A stretch of 64,000 nt of DNA from an uncultured Vampirovibrio sp. Its GTDB lineage: Bacteria; Cyanobacteriota; Vampirovibrionia; Gastranaerophilales; Gastranaerophilaceae. The stretch covers positions 124,001-188,000 of the forward strand of contig CAJTLG010000003.1 of assembly GCA_910577395.1 (NCBI GenBank), read 5' to 3'. The notes under the pieces are model-generated. The model made no database searches and was not told the origin of the DNA. It saw only the letters and a program-made list of their open reading frames with translations. A program made the position numbers and the translations under genes. This document shows, in pieces, positions 10,384 through 19,602 of this stretch (position 1 is the stretch's first letter; each line of letters begins with the position of its first letter).

Positions 10384-10389
10384 TATAAT
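10384..10389 (+). promoter_or_regulatory. -10 element of nanE, implying a leaderless mRNA
   Basis: A perfect TATAAT hexamer ends seven bases before the ATG at 10396. A start point at normal spacing would fall on or next to that ATG, and no ribosome binding site lies between them. I could not see a convincing -35 box. Confidence 0.45.
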
Positions 10390-10395
10390 TTTAAT

Positions 10396-11118
10396 ATGGG
10401 CAATAAAAAAATTTTGGAGAAATTAAAAAATCAAATAATCATTTCGGTCCAAAGCGCCTTTAGTGAGCCATTATACGACGAAAACGTTATGATTGCAATG
10501 ATTAAATCGGTAATGTCCGGAGGTGCTATGGCACTAAGGCTTGCAGGTGTTCGGGATATTAAAAATGCGCGTGAAAATTTTCCAAATACCCCGATAATAG
10601 GCATTACAAAGCCAAAAGTTATCCCCAAAAATTTTGAAGAGCTTGTTTATATCACTCCTTCTTGTTCTGATTGTGAGGCTGTAATACAGGCAGGGGCTGA
10701 CATTGTGGCATTTGACGGCACAATGCGGAAAAGACCCGGCGGAAACACGCTAAAGGAAATAATAGATTGTATCCATAAGGCCGGAAAGCTTGCTATGGCT
10801 GATATTTCGACATTTGATGAGGCAAAAAACGCCTATAATCTTGGTGCAGACATAGTTTCCACGACATTAAGCGGATATACTGTTGAAAGTATAAAGGCAA
10901 ATCAAAATAAAAACCCGGAAGAGCCTGATTATCAGCTGCTTTCAGAAATTGTAACGCGTATAGATTGCCCTGTAATTCTTGAAGGGCGTATCTGGACACC
11001 TGAACAAGCGGCTAAAGCCTTTGATATGGGCGCATTTGCAGTGGTTATAGGTTCTGCCGTGACAAGGCCGCATGAAATTGTTAAAAGATTTATAAAGAAA
11101 GGCGCAAAAACCTTATGA
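10396..11118 (+). CDS. nanE: N-acetylmannosamine-6-phosphate 2-epimerase
   Basis: A TIM-barrel enzyme that interconverts ManNAc-6-P and GlcNAc-6-P in sialic acid or ManNAc catabolism. Family motifs: AMALRLAGVRDI, PIIGITKP with the catalytic lysine, AGADIVAFDGTMRKRP, MADISTFDEA, GADIVSTTLSGYT and ILEGRIWTPEQA with the catalytic glutamate. I chose the ATG at 10396 (240 residues) because it begins like other family members. An in-frame ATG at 10369 would add nine residues encoded by the TATAAT region. Its stop overlaps the start of the ROK kinase by four bases (ATGA), which couples translation of the two pathway steps. Confidence 0.93.
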   Translation: MGNKKILEKLKNQIIISVQSAFSEPLYDENVMIAMIKSVMSGGAMALRLAGVRDIKNARENFPNTPIIGITKPKVIPKNFEELVYITPSCSDCEAVIQAGADIVAFDGTMRKRPGGNTLKEIIDCIHKAGKLAMADISTFDEAKNAYNLGADIVSTTLSGYTVESIKANQNKNPEEPDYQLLSEIVTRIDCPVILEGRIWTPEQAAKAFDMGAFAVVIGSAVTRPHEIVKRFIKKGAKTL

Positions 11119-11990
11119 ATACAGCACTTGGGATAGATATCGGCGGCACAAAAATTTACGCTGCCATTGTGGATGAAGGCGGTAAAATTATAACTGTGCC
11201 GGAAAAATTTTCCACCCCGAAAACCTTGGAAGAAATTAAAGACACGTTAAAAAACATAATTGAAAAATACTCTAAAGATGCATCAGTTGCGGCTATTGCG
11301 ACAGCAGGTGCTGTAAACGCTGAAAATACAAGGATTTTGAGCTCTACTGCCAATCTGGTTGAAGGGTATTCTGACATTGATTTTCAATCTTTATCACCTG
11401 AAAAGCCTGTATTTATCGAAAATGACGCCAATTGTGCCGCATGGGCTGAACATACCATAGGGGCTGCAAAGGGCGCCAAACACTCGATTACAGTCACTCT
11501 TGGTACCGGCGTTGGCGGAGGGATAATAATTGACAACAGATTATTAAAGGGAAAATCAGGTGCTGCGGGCGAAATGCACTTTAAAATGTCGCTTGAACGC
11601 AAAAGACCCTGTACCTGCGGTACTTTCGATTGTTTTGAAGCCTATACATCAGGCAGAGGTCTGGCTTTAACGTACAAAGACATCTTAAACCGTGATTTAA
11701 CAACCTATCAGATAATTGAAAGGGCTAAAGATAATGACCCCGGCTGTATTTTAGCGCTCGATATATGGCAAAGACACTTGGCGGACGGGCTTATTGGGCT
11801 AAATGATATTTTCGATACAGAGATTATCGTATTAAGCGGCTCTATGGCGGAATTTGTGGAGGTTGAATATGTTCAAAACCTCATCAATAAGGAAATTGTA
11901 ACGTCACCCGTTATAGTAAAACACGCTGCAGCAGGCAATTTTGCCGGATTAATAGGGGCGGCACTTCTTGCGCTAAATAAGCAAAAATGA
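11115..11990 (+). CDS. nanK: ROK-family sugar kinase, probable N-acetylmannosamine kinase
   Basis: A 291-residue ROK protein. It has the N-terminal phosphate-binding loop LGIDIGGTKIYAA, the catalytic-base region FIENDANCAAWAE, the second ATP motif TLGTGVGGGI, and the zinc-binding cluster CTCGTFDCFE. ROK kinases phosphorylate ManNAc, GlcNAc or glucose. The four-base overlap with nanE makes ManNAc the likeliest substrate, giving ManNAc to ManNAc-6-P to GlcNAc-6-P. No nanA lyase or sialic-acid transporter lies in the window, so use of host sialic acid is inferred, not shown. No clear terminator follows. Confidence 0.85.
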   Translation: MNTALGIDIGGTKIYAAIVDEGGKIITVPEKFSTPKTLEEIKDTLKNIIEKYSKDASVAAIATAGAVNAENTRILSSTANLVEGYSDIDFQSLSPEKPVFIENDANCAAWAEHTIGAAKGAKHSITVTLGTGVGGGIIIDNRLLKGKSGAAGEMHFKMSLERKRPCTCGTFDCFEAYTSGRGLALTYKDILNRDLTTYQIIERAKDNDPGCILALDIWQRHLADGLIGLNDIFDTEIIVLSGSMAEFVEVEYVQNLINKEIVTSPVIVKHAAAGNFAGLIGAALLALNKQK

Positions 11991-12396
11991 TAAAAAATGC
12001 CATGAAACCCTTACTCTGTCTGGATTTAACGCGAAAAATTTTATAAAATTTGATTTTGTGTAAAATTGCACATAATTGCCAAAAACATTTCAGAGATTGT
12101 AAAAGATAAGGGATGATATTGGTTTACTTCTCTTTCCATTACAGGATATTTTGGACAAAGACACAGCACGTCGTCTTTTGTGTTTCGCAATTTAACTTTT
12201 TCCAATCATACGACTCTTTAATGGTCTTTTTACCAAAATATCCCTTCATTTCAAGAGAAATAAGTTCTTGAGCTATTAGTTTTTGAAAGCGTTAGCATAA
12301 GGTAATTAGAAACATTTAGTGAATGTATAAAGCGAACTTGTCTGAGCCGGTACGACCGTAAGCTTAGAGTACCGGCGAGTTGTGAGCAAAGAAAAA
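11991..12396. other. Gene-free stretch after nanK with an 8-bp hairpin
   Basis: No supported gene. The clearest structure is a perfect inverted repeat GCCGGTAC/GTACCGGC (12346-12353 and 12369-12376) with a 15-base loop that itself contains the palindrome TAAGCTTA. No T-run follows, so it is not an ordinary terminator. The left arm begins AGCCGGT like the dispersed repeat elsewhere, and a TGAGCAAAG follows, so a very diverged relative is possible. Confidence 0.35.
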
Positions 12397-12507
12397 ATGA
12401 ACTCAATGTTTCTTTTACCGTTGCAGACTCGCTTGAAAAAATTAATAGCGAAGGATTTTAAAAACTTTGAAATAATTGAAAGAGAAGATTTTATATTAAT
12501 ATTCTAA
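12397..12507 (+). pseudogene. Small ORF or gene remnant (36 codons)
   Basis: An ATG-initiated frame with a protein-like composition (hydrophobic start, then LKKLIAKDFKNFEIIERED and a hydrophobic end) overlaps the 3' end of the convergent rsmG by 12 bases. A GTG five codons upstream (12382) is also possible. It has no recognisable domain and may be the surviving C-terminus of a lost gene. Confidence 0.25.
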
Positions 12508-13230
12508 TCCGCCTACCACCACCAAATTCCGGGTATGTTCAATATCTATGGGCAGCTTGTATGGTACAATTTTAAAGGATTTTGCATCCCGGCCACCGCC
12601 CGGGCAATCATTCGGACAATCGCTTGTACGTCTTGTGGACTTATTATAAGCATCTAAGGCCTCATTTGTTTCATCTTCTGCCCCAACTGCCTTATAAAAT
12701 ACGCTATAGCCGCCGTTTTTCAAGTGTTTGCACGCTAAAGGTAATGTGTCTTTAATTTTCCCTACCGCCCGAAAGGTTACAATATCAGCGTTTTGCGGTA
12801 GCAAATCCTCCGCCCTGCCGCATATAACCTCTAAATTTTCAAGCCCAAGCTCCTTTTTTACAAGCGCAATAAAATTGGTTTTTCTGCTCCTTGAATCATT
12901 CGCCGTTACTGATAAAGAAGGGAAAGCAACGGCCAAAATCACACTTGGGAAACCGCCGCCCGTTCCTATATCAAGCAGTTTCCCGCCATTGGCTGCTTTT
13001 AAAAAACCCTCCCATAAAACAATGGAAAGACAGTCATATAGGTGTTTTTCAAATAAATTCCCCACTTCATTTCTGCTCATTAAATTTGTGTGGGAATTGT
13101 ACTCTATAAAAAGCTTTTGCCATTTTTTAAACTTTAAAACCTGCTCTGCACTTAGGTTTATGCCTAAATTTTCTTTTATTGTCTGAATTTGGGCGGCATT
13201 CATAAATCCGGTATCCTTTATGTTATTCAT
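12496..13230 (-). CDS. rsmG: 16S rRNA (guanine-527-N7)-methyltransferase RsmG
   Basis: A SAM-dependent methyltransferase acting on G527 of 16S rRNA. Recognised from the N-terminal FKKWQKLFIEYNSHTNLMS region, the SAM-binding glycine motif LLDIGTGGGFPSVILA, and the following NDSRSRKTNFI and GRAEDL. At 244 residues it is slightly long. A Cys/Gly/Arg-rich stretch of about 20 residues (RRTSDCPNDCPGGGRD, about residues 197-216) interrupts the conserved C-terminal beta strands and is GC-richer than the rest, suggesting an in-frame insertion. The start overlaps the end of the upstream TPR gene by eight bases. A second Met ten residues in is an alternative start. Confidence 0.92.
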   Translation of the reverse strand: MNNIKDTGFMNAAQIQTIKENLGINLSAEQVLKFKKWQKLFIEYNSHTNLMSRNEVGNLFEKHLYDCLSIVLWEGFLKAANGGKLLDIGTGGGFPSVILAVAFPSLSVTANDSRSRKTNFIALVKKELGLENLEVICGRAEDLLPQNADIVTFRAVGKIKDTLPLACKHLKNGGYSVFYKAVGAEDETNEALDAYNKSTRRTSDCPNDCPGGGRDAKSFKIVPYKLPIDIEHTRNLVVVGGLEY

Positions 13231-15619
13231 ATTCGGCTAAAACCCTTTCAAATTCTGCCTTATCCATTTTCACCCTCATATCATTAATCCGGACTGAAAT
13301 TCTTTCGTTATTTTCTGCACTAATATTGCTGCCAAGGGCTTTTCTGGCCTCAAGGTAATTTTCAAGCGCCATTTTGTTTTCCTGTAAATTATAGTAATAA
13401 TCTCCTATTTCAAGATATGAAAGGGCTATTTTAAAATCATCATTGAGTTTTTTAGCAGCTTCAAGTGCTAATGTTAAGTATTCGGTAGATTTTTCGGGGT
13501 TTGAATTTCTGAAAACATTTGCCAGTTGTTTGCTTGCAAAGTATATTCCGCTGTTATTTTCTTCATCCGTATCAATTTTAAGGGCGGCCTCAAAATTTTC
13601 AACACATCTTTCAAAGGCTTCTTTAGAGCTGTTTTCAGCCCATAATTCAGCGTATATTAATCCGCTGTTTGCAAGGCTTGTTGAAATAAAACCTTTGTCC
13701 TTATTTACTGCGTTTTTTGTATTTTTACCGGTTTCAACGGCTTTTTTGTAGTATTCCAGTGCAAGTTCGGGGTTTTGCCCGTCATCATATAAGAGGGCAA
13801 TTTTAAAATAAATTTCAGCCTCTAAAATACCGTCTGATTGTTCTTTATCAACATTATCAAGGGCTTGCAGGTAATTTTCAAGCGCTGCTTTAAAATTATT
13901 TTCATTTTCGTATATTTCGCCAAGTTCTAAAAAGGCTTTTGCCACAGTGTTTTTGGCGCAATTTTCAGAGTTTGTAACATCCTGAAGATATTTAATAGCC
14001 TGATTAAAGCGGTATAAATTTTTATAAAGCTTTGCCTGAAGCAGCCTTATATTGGCAAACTCTGTTTTGTTATCATCATTTTTGCAAGCCGCAGCAGCTT
14101 TGCTGTAGCTATCCAGCGCACTGTTAAAATCATTGATTTTAATATAATTTTCAGCAAGTTTAAGGTATATTTTAACCTCGGTTTTTTTATCCGAAACCTG
14201 ATTAAGCCCGCTGTTTAGGTATTCAATGGCTTCTTTGTAATTATATTTTTGTTCTGATTTTTCTGCCTGCAAAATAAAATCGGAAACGGAATTTTCATTA
14301 TTTATCTCAGATACAGGAGGGGCGGCTTTATTTTTTCTAAAGTCGCTGATTAATTTTTTTTCTTCTTCGCTAAGGCCGCCTAATTCTGCATCCTGCGCGG
14401 CATTGGTATTTTCGGTTTCTTTTTTTTGAAATTTCTTTCCGCCCTCAATGGCCAGTTTCATATACCATGGTTCGCTTGTTTTTGCGCTTGGTACAGTTTG
14501 TCCCAAATAAGAAAACCTGTTGTTTTTAATAGTTTTGGTTTCATTAATATTTGGTATTTTATCTTTTATAAATTCAATCTGTTTTCTGATACTTTCCCGT
14601 GATAACCTTAAAAGTCTGTCACGAGGGCTTTTTGCAAGTTCTTTATTGTATATTTCAATTAATTTTTTATAGCTTGCAACTTTTTCTTTAACAGAAAGCG
14701 TGTTTAAAAAATACCGTTTTAAATAATCTTTCAGGTAGATTTCATCATCAAATTTAGATATCAGCATTTTTCTGTGCAAATAATTTACAAGCGAAATATC
14801 CCCAAGGCCGTAATGTTCTATAAAGCTAATTTTAACGGAATGATTCAGGCATGATATATTTTGCAAAAACGATAAATACACAGGCGGCACAAGGGATACA
14901 ATCTTTGACAGTAAAAAATCATCGAATTCAAGATTTCGTTTTTTAAATTCTTCAATAAATTCTTTTAAGGTTGTATTCACGGTCTGAATGTACCTTAGGG
15001 ACATTTTTAGGTATAATTCATACCCGTTTGTTTGTTTAAATAATTCTTCAATATCAGCTTCTTCATAAAGTTCAAGTGTTTCTGCGGCCTTCATTTTAAA
15101 TGTTTCATAATCGTTTGAAAGGATGTTTATTATTTTTGATTTCAGGCCTTTTTGTTCAAAAAAATCAGGGTTTAAAATTCTTGAAATCAGGATTAATTTA
15201 ACATTTTCATATTTTCCAAGATGTGCCAAAAAATCCATAATTTCAGAGTTTTCAGCTATTATTTCAAAATTATCGATAATGATAAGGCTTTTTTTATCAA
15301 GATTTTTAAAGTAAAAACTTACTTTTTGGGCAAAATTTTCTGTCAGGCTTTTTTTTAAGTTTATTTTTTTATTAATTGAATAATACCGGAGGGTATCGTA
15401 AAAACCAAGTAAAAAGTCATCTATAACGCTGTTTTCAAAACAGAGGTGCCGAAATAAAAGAATTTCGTCATTATAGATTTCATTGATTGCCTTGTTTACA
15501 ATTTCGCTTTTGCCGCACCCCTGAAACCCTGATATATAGAGTAGGTCGTCTGTGGAATTTATAAAATTATAAATTTGGTTCAATATACTGCTGTTAAATT
15601 TTGTAAAATTTTCGTCCAT
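13223..15619 (-). CDS. P-loop NTPase with TPR repeats (STAND-like)
   Basis: I start at the ATG at 15619 (798 residues). The frame is open 40 codons further up, but that stretch is a poor protein sequence. Residues 31-38 are a Walker A loop (GFQGCGKS). SLIIIDNFE is a Walker B, followed by a sensor-like LILISR, as in STAND or AAA ATPases that use nucleotide exchange as a switch. A helical winged region follows, then a Gln/Glu-rich linker. The C-terminal half has at least six to eight tetratricopeptide repeats (for example YKEAIEYLNSGL and FKAALENYLQALD). The P-loop plus TPR layout resembles LuxR-family MalT-like regulators or signalling scaffolds, but no HTH is visible. It overlaps rsmG by eight bases. 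Function unknown. Confidence 0.75.
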   Translation of the reverse strand: MDENFTKFNSSILNQIYNFINSTDDLLYISGFQGCGKSEIVNKAINEIYNDEILLFRHLCFENSVIDDFLLGFYDTLRYYSINKKINLKKSLTENFAQKVSFYFKNLDKKSLIIIDNFEIIAENSEIMDFLAHLGKYENVKLILISRILNPDFFEQKGLKSKIINILSNDYETFKMKAAETLELYEEADIEELFKQTNGYELYLKMSLRYIQTVNTTLKEFIEEFKKRNLEFDDFLLSKIVSLVPPVYLSFLQNISCLNHSVKISFIEHYGLGDISLVNYLHRKMLISKFDDEIYLKDYLKRYFLNTLSVKEKVASYKKLIEIYNKELAKSPRDRLLRLSRESIRKQIEFIKDKIPNINETKTIKNNRFSYLGQTVPSAKTSEPWYMKLAIEGGKKFQKKETENTNAAQDAELGGLSEEEKKLISDFRKNKAAPPVSEINNENSVSDFILQAEKSEQKYNYKEAIEYLNSGLNQVSDKKTEVKIYLKLAENYIKINDFNSALDSYSKAAAACKNDDNKTEFANIRLLQAKLYKNLYRFNQAIKYLQDVTNSENCAKNTVAKAFLELGEIYENENNFKAALENYLQALDNVDKEQSDGILEAEIYFKIALLYDDGQNPELALEYYKKAVETGKNTKNAVNKDKGFISTSLANSGLIYAELWAENSSKEAFERCVENFEAALKIDTDEENNSGIYFASKQLANVFRNSNPEKSTEYLTLALEAAKKLNDDFKIALSYLEIGDYYYNLQENKMALENYLEARKALGSNISAENNERISVRINDMRVKMDKAEFERVLAEYE

Positions 15620-15778
15620 AATTATTCCGGTTCGTATAATTATTTTACAATATTTATTCAGCTTATGTGTTAGTGTTGATATTTTTGTTAACCAATGTAA
15701 ATTTTTGCCCTTTAATATGGCAAAAAAATCTAATTCCAAGTGTTTTTATATGTGTGTTTCAGCTTCGGAGTGCATTAA

Positions 15779-16888
15779 ATGCCAATATCCGTAAATCAAA
15801 ATATAAACAAGGCGCAAGCCTTTGGTAATACTGCAATGCAGCCTATGCAGCAATTTAACCCAAATGCGGCAAATCCGCCGGTATTAAGCCCTAATTCCGC
15901 TTATATGCCGGGCGTAGGCGCTGTTCCTTCAGGGTATTTATTGCCGGGCGATGCAAGCCATGGCAGTGAGGACCATATAATCAAAAAAACACCCCTGACC
16001 GGTGCCAGGATTATGGCGGATAAAATTGCCAAAGATATTTTTGTATATGCACCAAAAGGTATGCAGGGTTCAAAAAACAGTAATTTTTATGAATATTTAT
16101 CACTGGGTATAATTCCATATATAGTAGGCTCTGCAGGGTTAATCGCAACATCTGTTGCTGCAAGTAAATTCTTTAACCCAAACGAAGCAAAGGCTTCAAA
16201 AATGATGACAAAGGGCACCGTTGCAGGTGTGCTTTTGTATGCCGGCATGAAATGGCTCGGTGCAAAGGTTATGAACAAAGGTACCCAGCTTATGACGGGT
16301 ATTGATATGGATATGCCTTATAAAAAGGTAATAAGTGAACTTCCTGAAAACGGCCGCGAAAGAGTTGTAACAGAATTTCATAAAGTATTTGAAAGTGTTG
16401 ATTTCCCAAGGTGGGATTTGATTAATAAACAGGGCGAAGCTAACGGAAACAGATATGAGTATTACGATAAAATAGCAAGAGAAAAGCTCGGATGCGATGA
16501 GCCTTTAAATGCTCCCGACCAGGTTGTTCAGCCTCTTATCCAAAAAACATTGACCAAGGCAATGGCTGCAAGAAGCATATCTTCATTCTTATGGGCTGCT
16601 ACAGGTGTTGCAATAGCGGCACAGAAACCGTTTACACAATTTAAAAAGCCTGCACTTAAAAATATGCTCAAAGAATTGCCGCTTGAGCTTGCAAAAACAT
16701 TTAAGGAATCTGTTAAACAGCTTTGGAAAGGCACTTCAGTGAAATCTTCCATAGTTGGTAAAACACTAATTGCTGCATCTTTGGCATCAACCGTCCTTGG
16801 TATCTTAAATGTCAAAAGAGGCTACAAAATTGATACAAAACATTCCGAAAGCAAGATTGATTATAAAAAAGATTACGTGGAGAATTAA
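15779..16888 (+). CDS. Multi-spanning hypothetical protein, first gene of the GH13 operon
   Basis: A 369-residue protein with CGGAG as ribosome binding site eight bases before the ATG. The N-terminus is Asn/Gln/Pro-rich and disordered (about 1-75), with AQAFGN near residue 14. About four hydrophobic segments follow: YIVGSAGLIATSV, VAGVLLYAGMKWLG, FLWAATGVAIAA and LIAASLASTVLGI. It is therefore probably a membrane protein without a cleaved signal. I recognise no family. Its stop overlaps the next start (TAATG), and the two proteins share style: a disordered N-terminus and short glycine/alanine-rich helices. The operon context links it to two glucan-active GH13 proteins, which suggests a membrane anchor or scaffold, but this is inference. 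Confidence 0.7.
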   Translation: MPISVNQNINKAQAFGNTAMQPMQQFNPNAANPPVLSPNSAYMPGVGAVPSGYLLPGDASHGSEDHIIKKTPLTGARIMADKIAKDIFVYAPKGMQGSKNSNFYEYLSLGIIPYIVGSAGLIATSVAASKFFNPNEAKASKMMTKGTVAGVLLYAGMKWLGAKVMNKGTQLMTGIDMDMPYKKVISELPENGRERVVTEFHKVFESVDFPRWDLINKQGEANGNRYEYYDKIAREKLGCDEPLNAPDQVVQPLIQKTLTKAMAARSISSFLWAATGVAIAAQKPFTQFKKPALKNMLKELPLELAKTFKESVKQLWKGTSVKSSIVGKTLIAASLASTVLGILNVKRGYKIDTKHSESKIDYKKDYVEN

Positions 16889-19602
16889 TGATTAACAATC
16901 CTCTAAACAGCGTTAATATCAAAGCAAAAGAAGACAAGGTATTTGAGCAGTTTACGAAAAATTCAGGGTCTAAAACTGCTATTGCGCCAAAAGGTTATCT
17001 GGTGCATGAAAACCCTATTCAAGCTGCTGCATCAAATGTTAAAGCTTTGGGCAATGATGTTGTTAATCTCGGTAAGGCTCTAAAGGACGGCAAATCTGAC
17101 GACCATTCTCTTGGCAGATTAAATGACCTTGGCATGAAATTAAGTGCTCTTGGTATAGCGTCTTATTTGCTTACCAAAAAAAACACTCCAAAAGCAAAAA
17201 TGATGGAATTTATCGGTGCCGGTGTATTCTTTTCAATGATGAACCTGTGGCAGAAGATATTTATAGCGGCACCTATCAAGGCAAGGTTTGGTGTTGATAT
17301 TAATCAAAAATATGTTGATTCTTTTGGCAGAAGAAAAGAATGGGGGCAAGATAACCAATACAGGCCAAACCTTCGCTCTGCAGAAGAAAAGAATGCTCTT
17401 GCAGACAGAATGGGGCTCCCTAAAGATATGGAATACAGGGGCGAATATGCAGAAGAAAAAGAAAGAAAAGTAACCCTTCAGGGCAGAACATTAAATATGC
17501 TGACGGCAGGCTTTGCAACCCCTATAATGACAGCTCTTATCTGTAACAGAATTGAAAAATATATTGATGACCCTATAAACCGTAATGAGCTTAAAAAAGC
17601 CGGAAATAAAATAGATAATTTGGCCGATGTTATTGATAAAAAGGCTGCAAGCCCGCTGTTTTCAAAAAAAGGCGCAGATATTATAGACAATTACGCTAAA
17701 TATACCGGCCCTGTTGACAATAGATTATTCACAGGTTTGGCAGATGCATTTAACCCGGTTAATTTTGTTGAAGGTGGCAAAATAACAAAATCTATGCCTG
17801 ATTTTACACAAAAAATGGCTAAAGATTTAGAGGCAATGTTCACTTCTTCAATTGATGAAAAAGAGGCATTTGATGATGTGTTTAAGCTTATAACGGAAAA
17901 AGCGGCCGTAAATGGTGATACGCTTACTATACAAGCATTTGATGCCGATGCAAAAAATGGTGTTGCAAGTGTTGATATTAACAAAGGAACGCTTGAAAAG
18001 GCTGTTCAAAATGTGATTTCCAGGATTAAAAACGGTGAAATTGAGTATAACGGTGCAAGCATTATTGATGCCCTAAATAAAGATGAAAGCCTTGTAAGCA
18101 ATATTGAATTTGTTAAATCCGGCGTAAGCGACACTGCTGTTCAAAAAATTAAAGAAATGCGCATGGCGGAACTTCTTAACAAAGGCTATAATGCTGATGA
18201 AATTGATGAGCTGTTTAAAAATAATGCCGATGCAAAATTAAATGAAATGCTTAAAAAAGCTGAAAATAGAGCAAGCAACGGTATAAAAACCTCAAAATCA
18301 ATCACGGCACTTCCTGCAGAGTTTAAAACACAGGAAGGCAAAACAAGATTTGCAAGCAGCATAGAACAAGCTAAATCCAAACACCTGCCGGCCTTTATTG
18401 AAAAGGTTAAAGAAAACTTTGCCCACACTAAAAAAATAGGCGCAGCAATTTCCGGTATTGATGAGGTTATTACGGCTGTGGATAATTCTTTTGGTAAACA
18501 ATACTTTACCATGAGGGATATTATCTTTGATGCTATGAAACCAAATGCCGAAACTCTTGAGCGTTTAAGGTCTGATGCGGATTTTGCATCTGAATATCTT
18601 GAAAAAACAATGCAGGAAATTGCCAAAGATAAAGATAAATTTAATAAGGTATTCACCGCAATTGCCAATACCCCGCTTATTGATGAAGCAACAAGGGAAA
18701 AAATGGTTAACAGTCTGATAGAAAATGCAAAGGTTGAGCTTGATAAAACATCCGGAATGCTTGATTCTAACCTAAAGACTTTAAAAGAACTTACAGACTA
18801 TACCACAAGCACCGGTTACGGTTTTGTTGGAGATATTAAAAAATACGTATCAGAGGCACTTCCCGGTATTGATGCCACCAAAAATAGAATTCTTCTTGCG
18901 CTCGATTTAGAAAGAAAAATATTTGAAGGCCAAAACGGTACAGGTATTTTTGCAAAAGAAAACTGGGCAGAGTTTATGGCGAATGCCTCAAAAGAAGACA
19001 GTTCTTTTGTAAATAAAACCATGGAAGAGTTTATTGCCGATGCCAGAAAGATTTTATATAAAAATACTCCGGGAGATTTTGCAAATACCCACCATATAAA
19101 AGGAAACGGATATTATTATCAAACACTTCATAATGTAACATTCAATACACCCGTAAGCTCTGCTGCAAAAGAACTTCTTGAAAATAAAGACCCCGGGCTT
19201 TTAGACAGGCTTAATGAAATGAAAGCCACCTTAATGGCTATAGGCTCAAAAGGCTCTGCATACAAAAAAATGGATGATGCACATTGGGTTTCAGATTATA
19301 TTAACTCTTCAAATATTATAAAAGATGGTATAATAAATGATGAGCACCTTAAAAATGTATTTAATGCAGCGCTTGCTGAAACGGATGCTGTAAAATATCA
19401 AAAAGTAGGCAAATCCCTAAGAAGTTTCTCGTATCAAAATTCAAGCCAGTTATTTAATGCTAAGGCCTGGATGAAGATATTTGCCCCGGCAGCACTTGCG
19501 ATTACCGGCATAACACTTGCCGCACAGCTGTTTATCGGCAGAGATAAAGACATACACTTATATATGAAGAAAAATTCAGGAGCAGTGAATGGAAATAAAT
19601 AA
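16888..19602 (+). CDS. Large hypothetical membrane-associated protein, second gene of the GH13 operon
   Basis: 904 residues of no family I recognise. Three hydrophobic segments lie in the first third (LSALGIASYLL, FIGAGVFFSMMNLWQ, MLTAGFATPIMTALIC) and one near the C-terminus (FAPAALAITGITLAAQLFI). Between them is a helical, charged region of roughly 600 residues with coiled-coil character. It could hold a large cytoplasmic domain between membrane contacts. It starts on the last base of the upstream stop codon and overlaps the following GH13 gene by 14 bp, so the three are translationally coupled. There is no signal peptide. Confidence 0.7.
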   Translation: MINNPLNSVNIKAKEDKVFEQFTKNSGSKTAIAPKGYLVHENPIQAAASNVKALGNDVVNLGKALKDGKSDDHSLGRLNDLGMKLSALGIASYLLTKKNTPKAKMMEFIGAGVFFSMMNLWQKIFIAAPIKARFGVDINQKYVDSFGRRKEWGQDNQYRPNLRSAEEKNALADRMGLPKDMEYRGEYAEEKERKVTLQGRTLNMLTAGFATPIMTALICNRIEKYIDDPINRNELKKAGNKIDNLADVIDKKAASPLFSKKGADIIDNYAKYTGPVDNRLFTGLADAFNPVNFVEGGKITKSMPDFTQKMAKDLEAMFTSSIDEKEAFDDVFKLITEKAAVNGDTLTIQAFDADAKNGVASVDINKGTLEKAVQNVISRIKNGEIEYNGASIIDALNKDESLVSNIEFVKSGVSDTAVQKIKEMRMAELLNKGYNADEIDELFKNNADAKLNEMLKKAENRASNGIKTSKSITALPAEFKTQEGKTRFASSIEQAKSKHLPAFIEKVKENFAHTKKIGAAISGIDEVITAVDNSFGKQYFTMRDIIFDAMKPNAETLERLRSDADFASEYLEKTMQEIAKDKDKFNKVFTAIANTPLIDEATREKMVNSLIENAKVELDKTSGMLDSNLKTLKELTDYTTSTGYGFVGDIKKYVSEALPGIDATKNRILLALDLERKIFEGQNGTGIFAKENWAEFMANASKEDSSFVNKTMEEFIADARKILYKNTPGDFANTHHIKGNGYYYQTLHNVTFNTPVSSAAKELLENKDPGLLDRLNEMKATLMAIGSKGSAYKKMDDAHWVSDYINSSNIIKDGIINDEHLKNVFNAALAETDAVKYQKVGKSLRSFSYQNSSQLFNAKAWMKIFAPAALAITGITLAAQLFIGRDKDIHLYMKKNSGAVNGNK

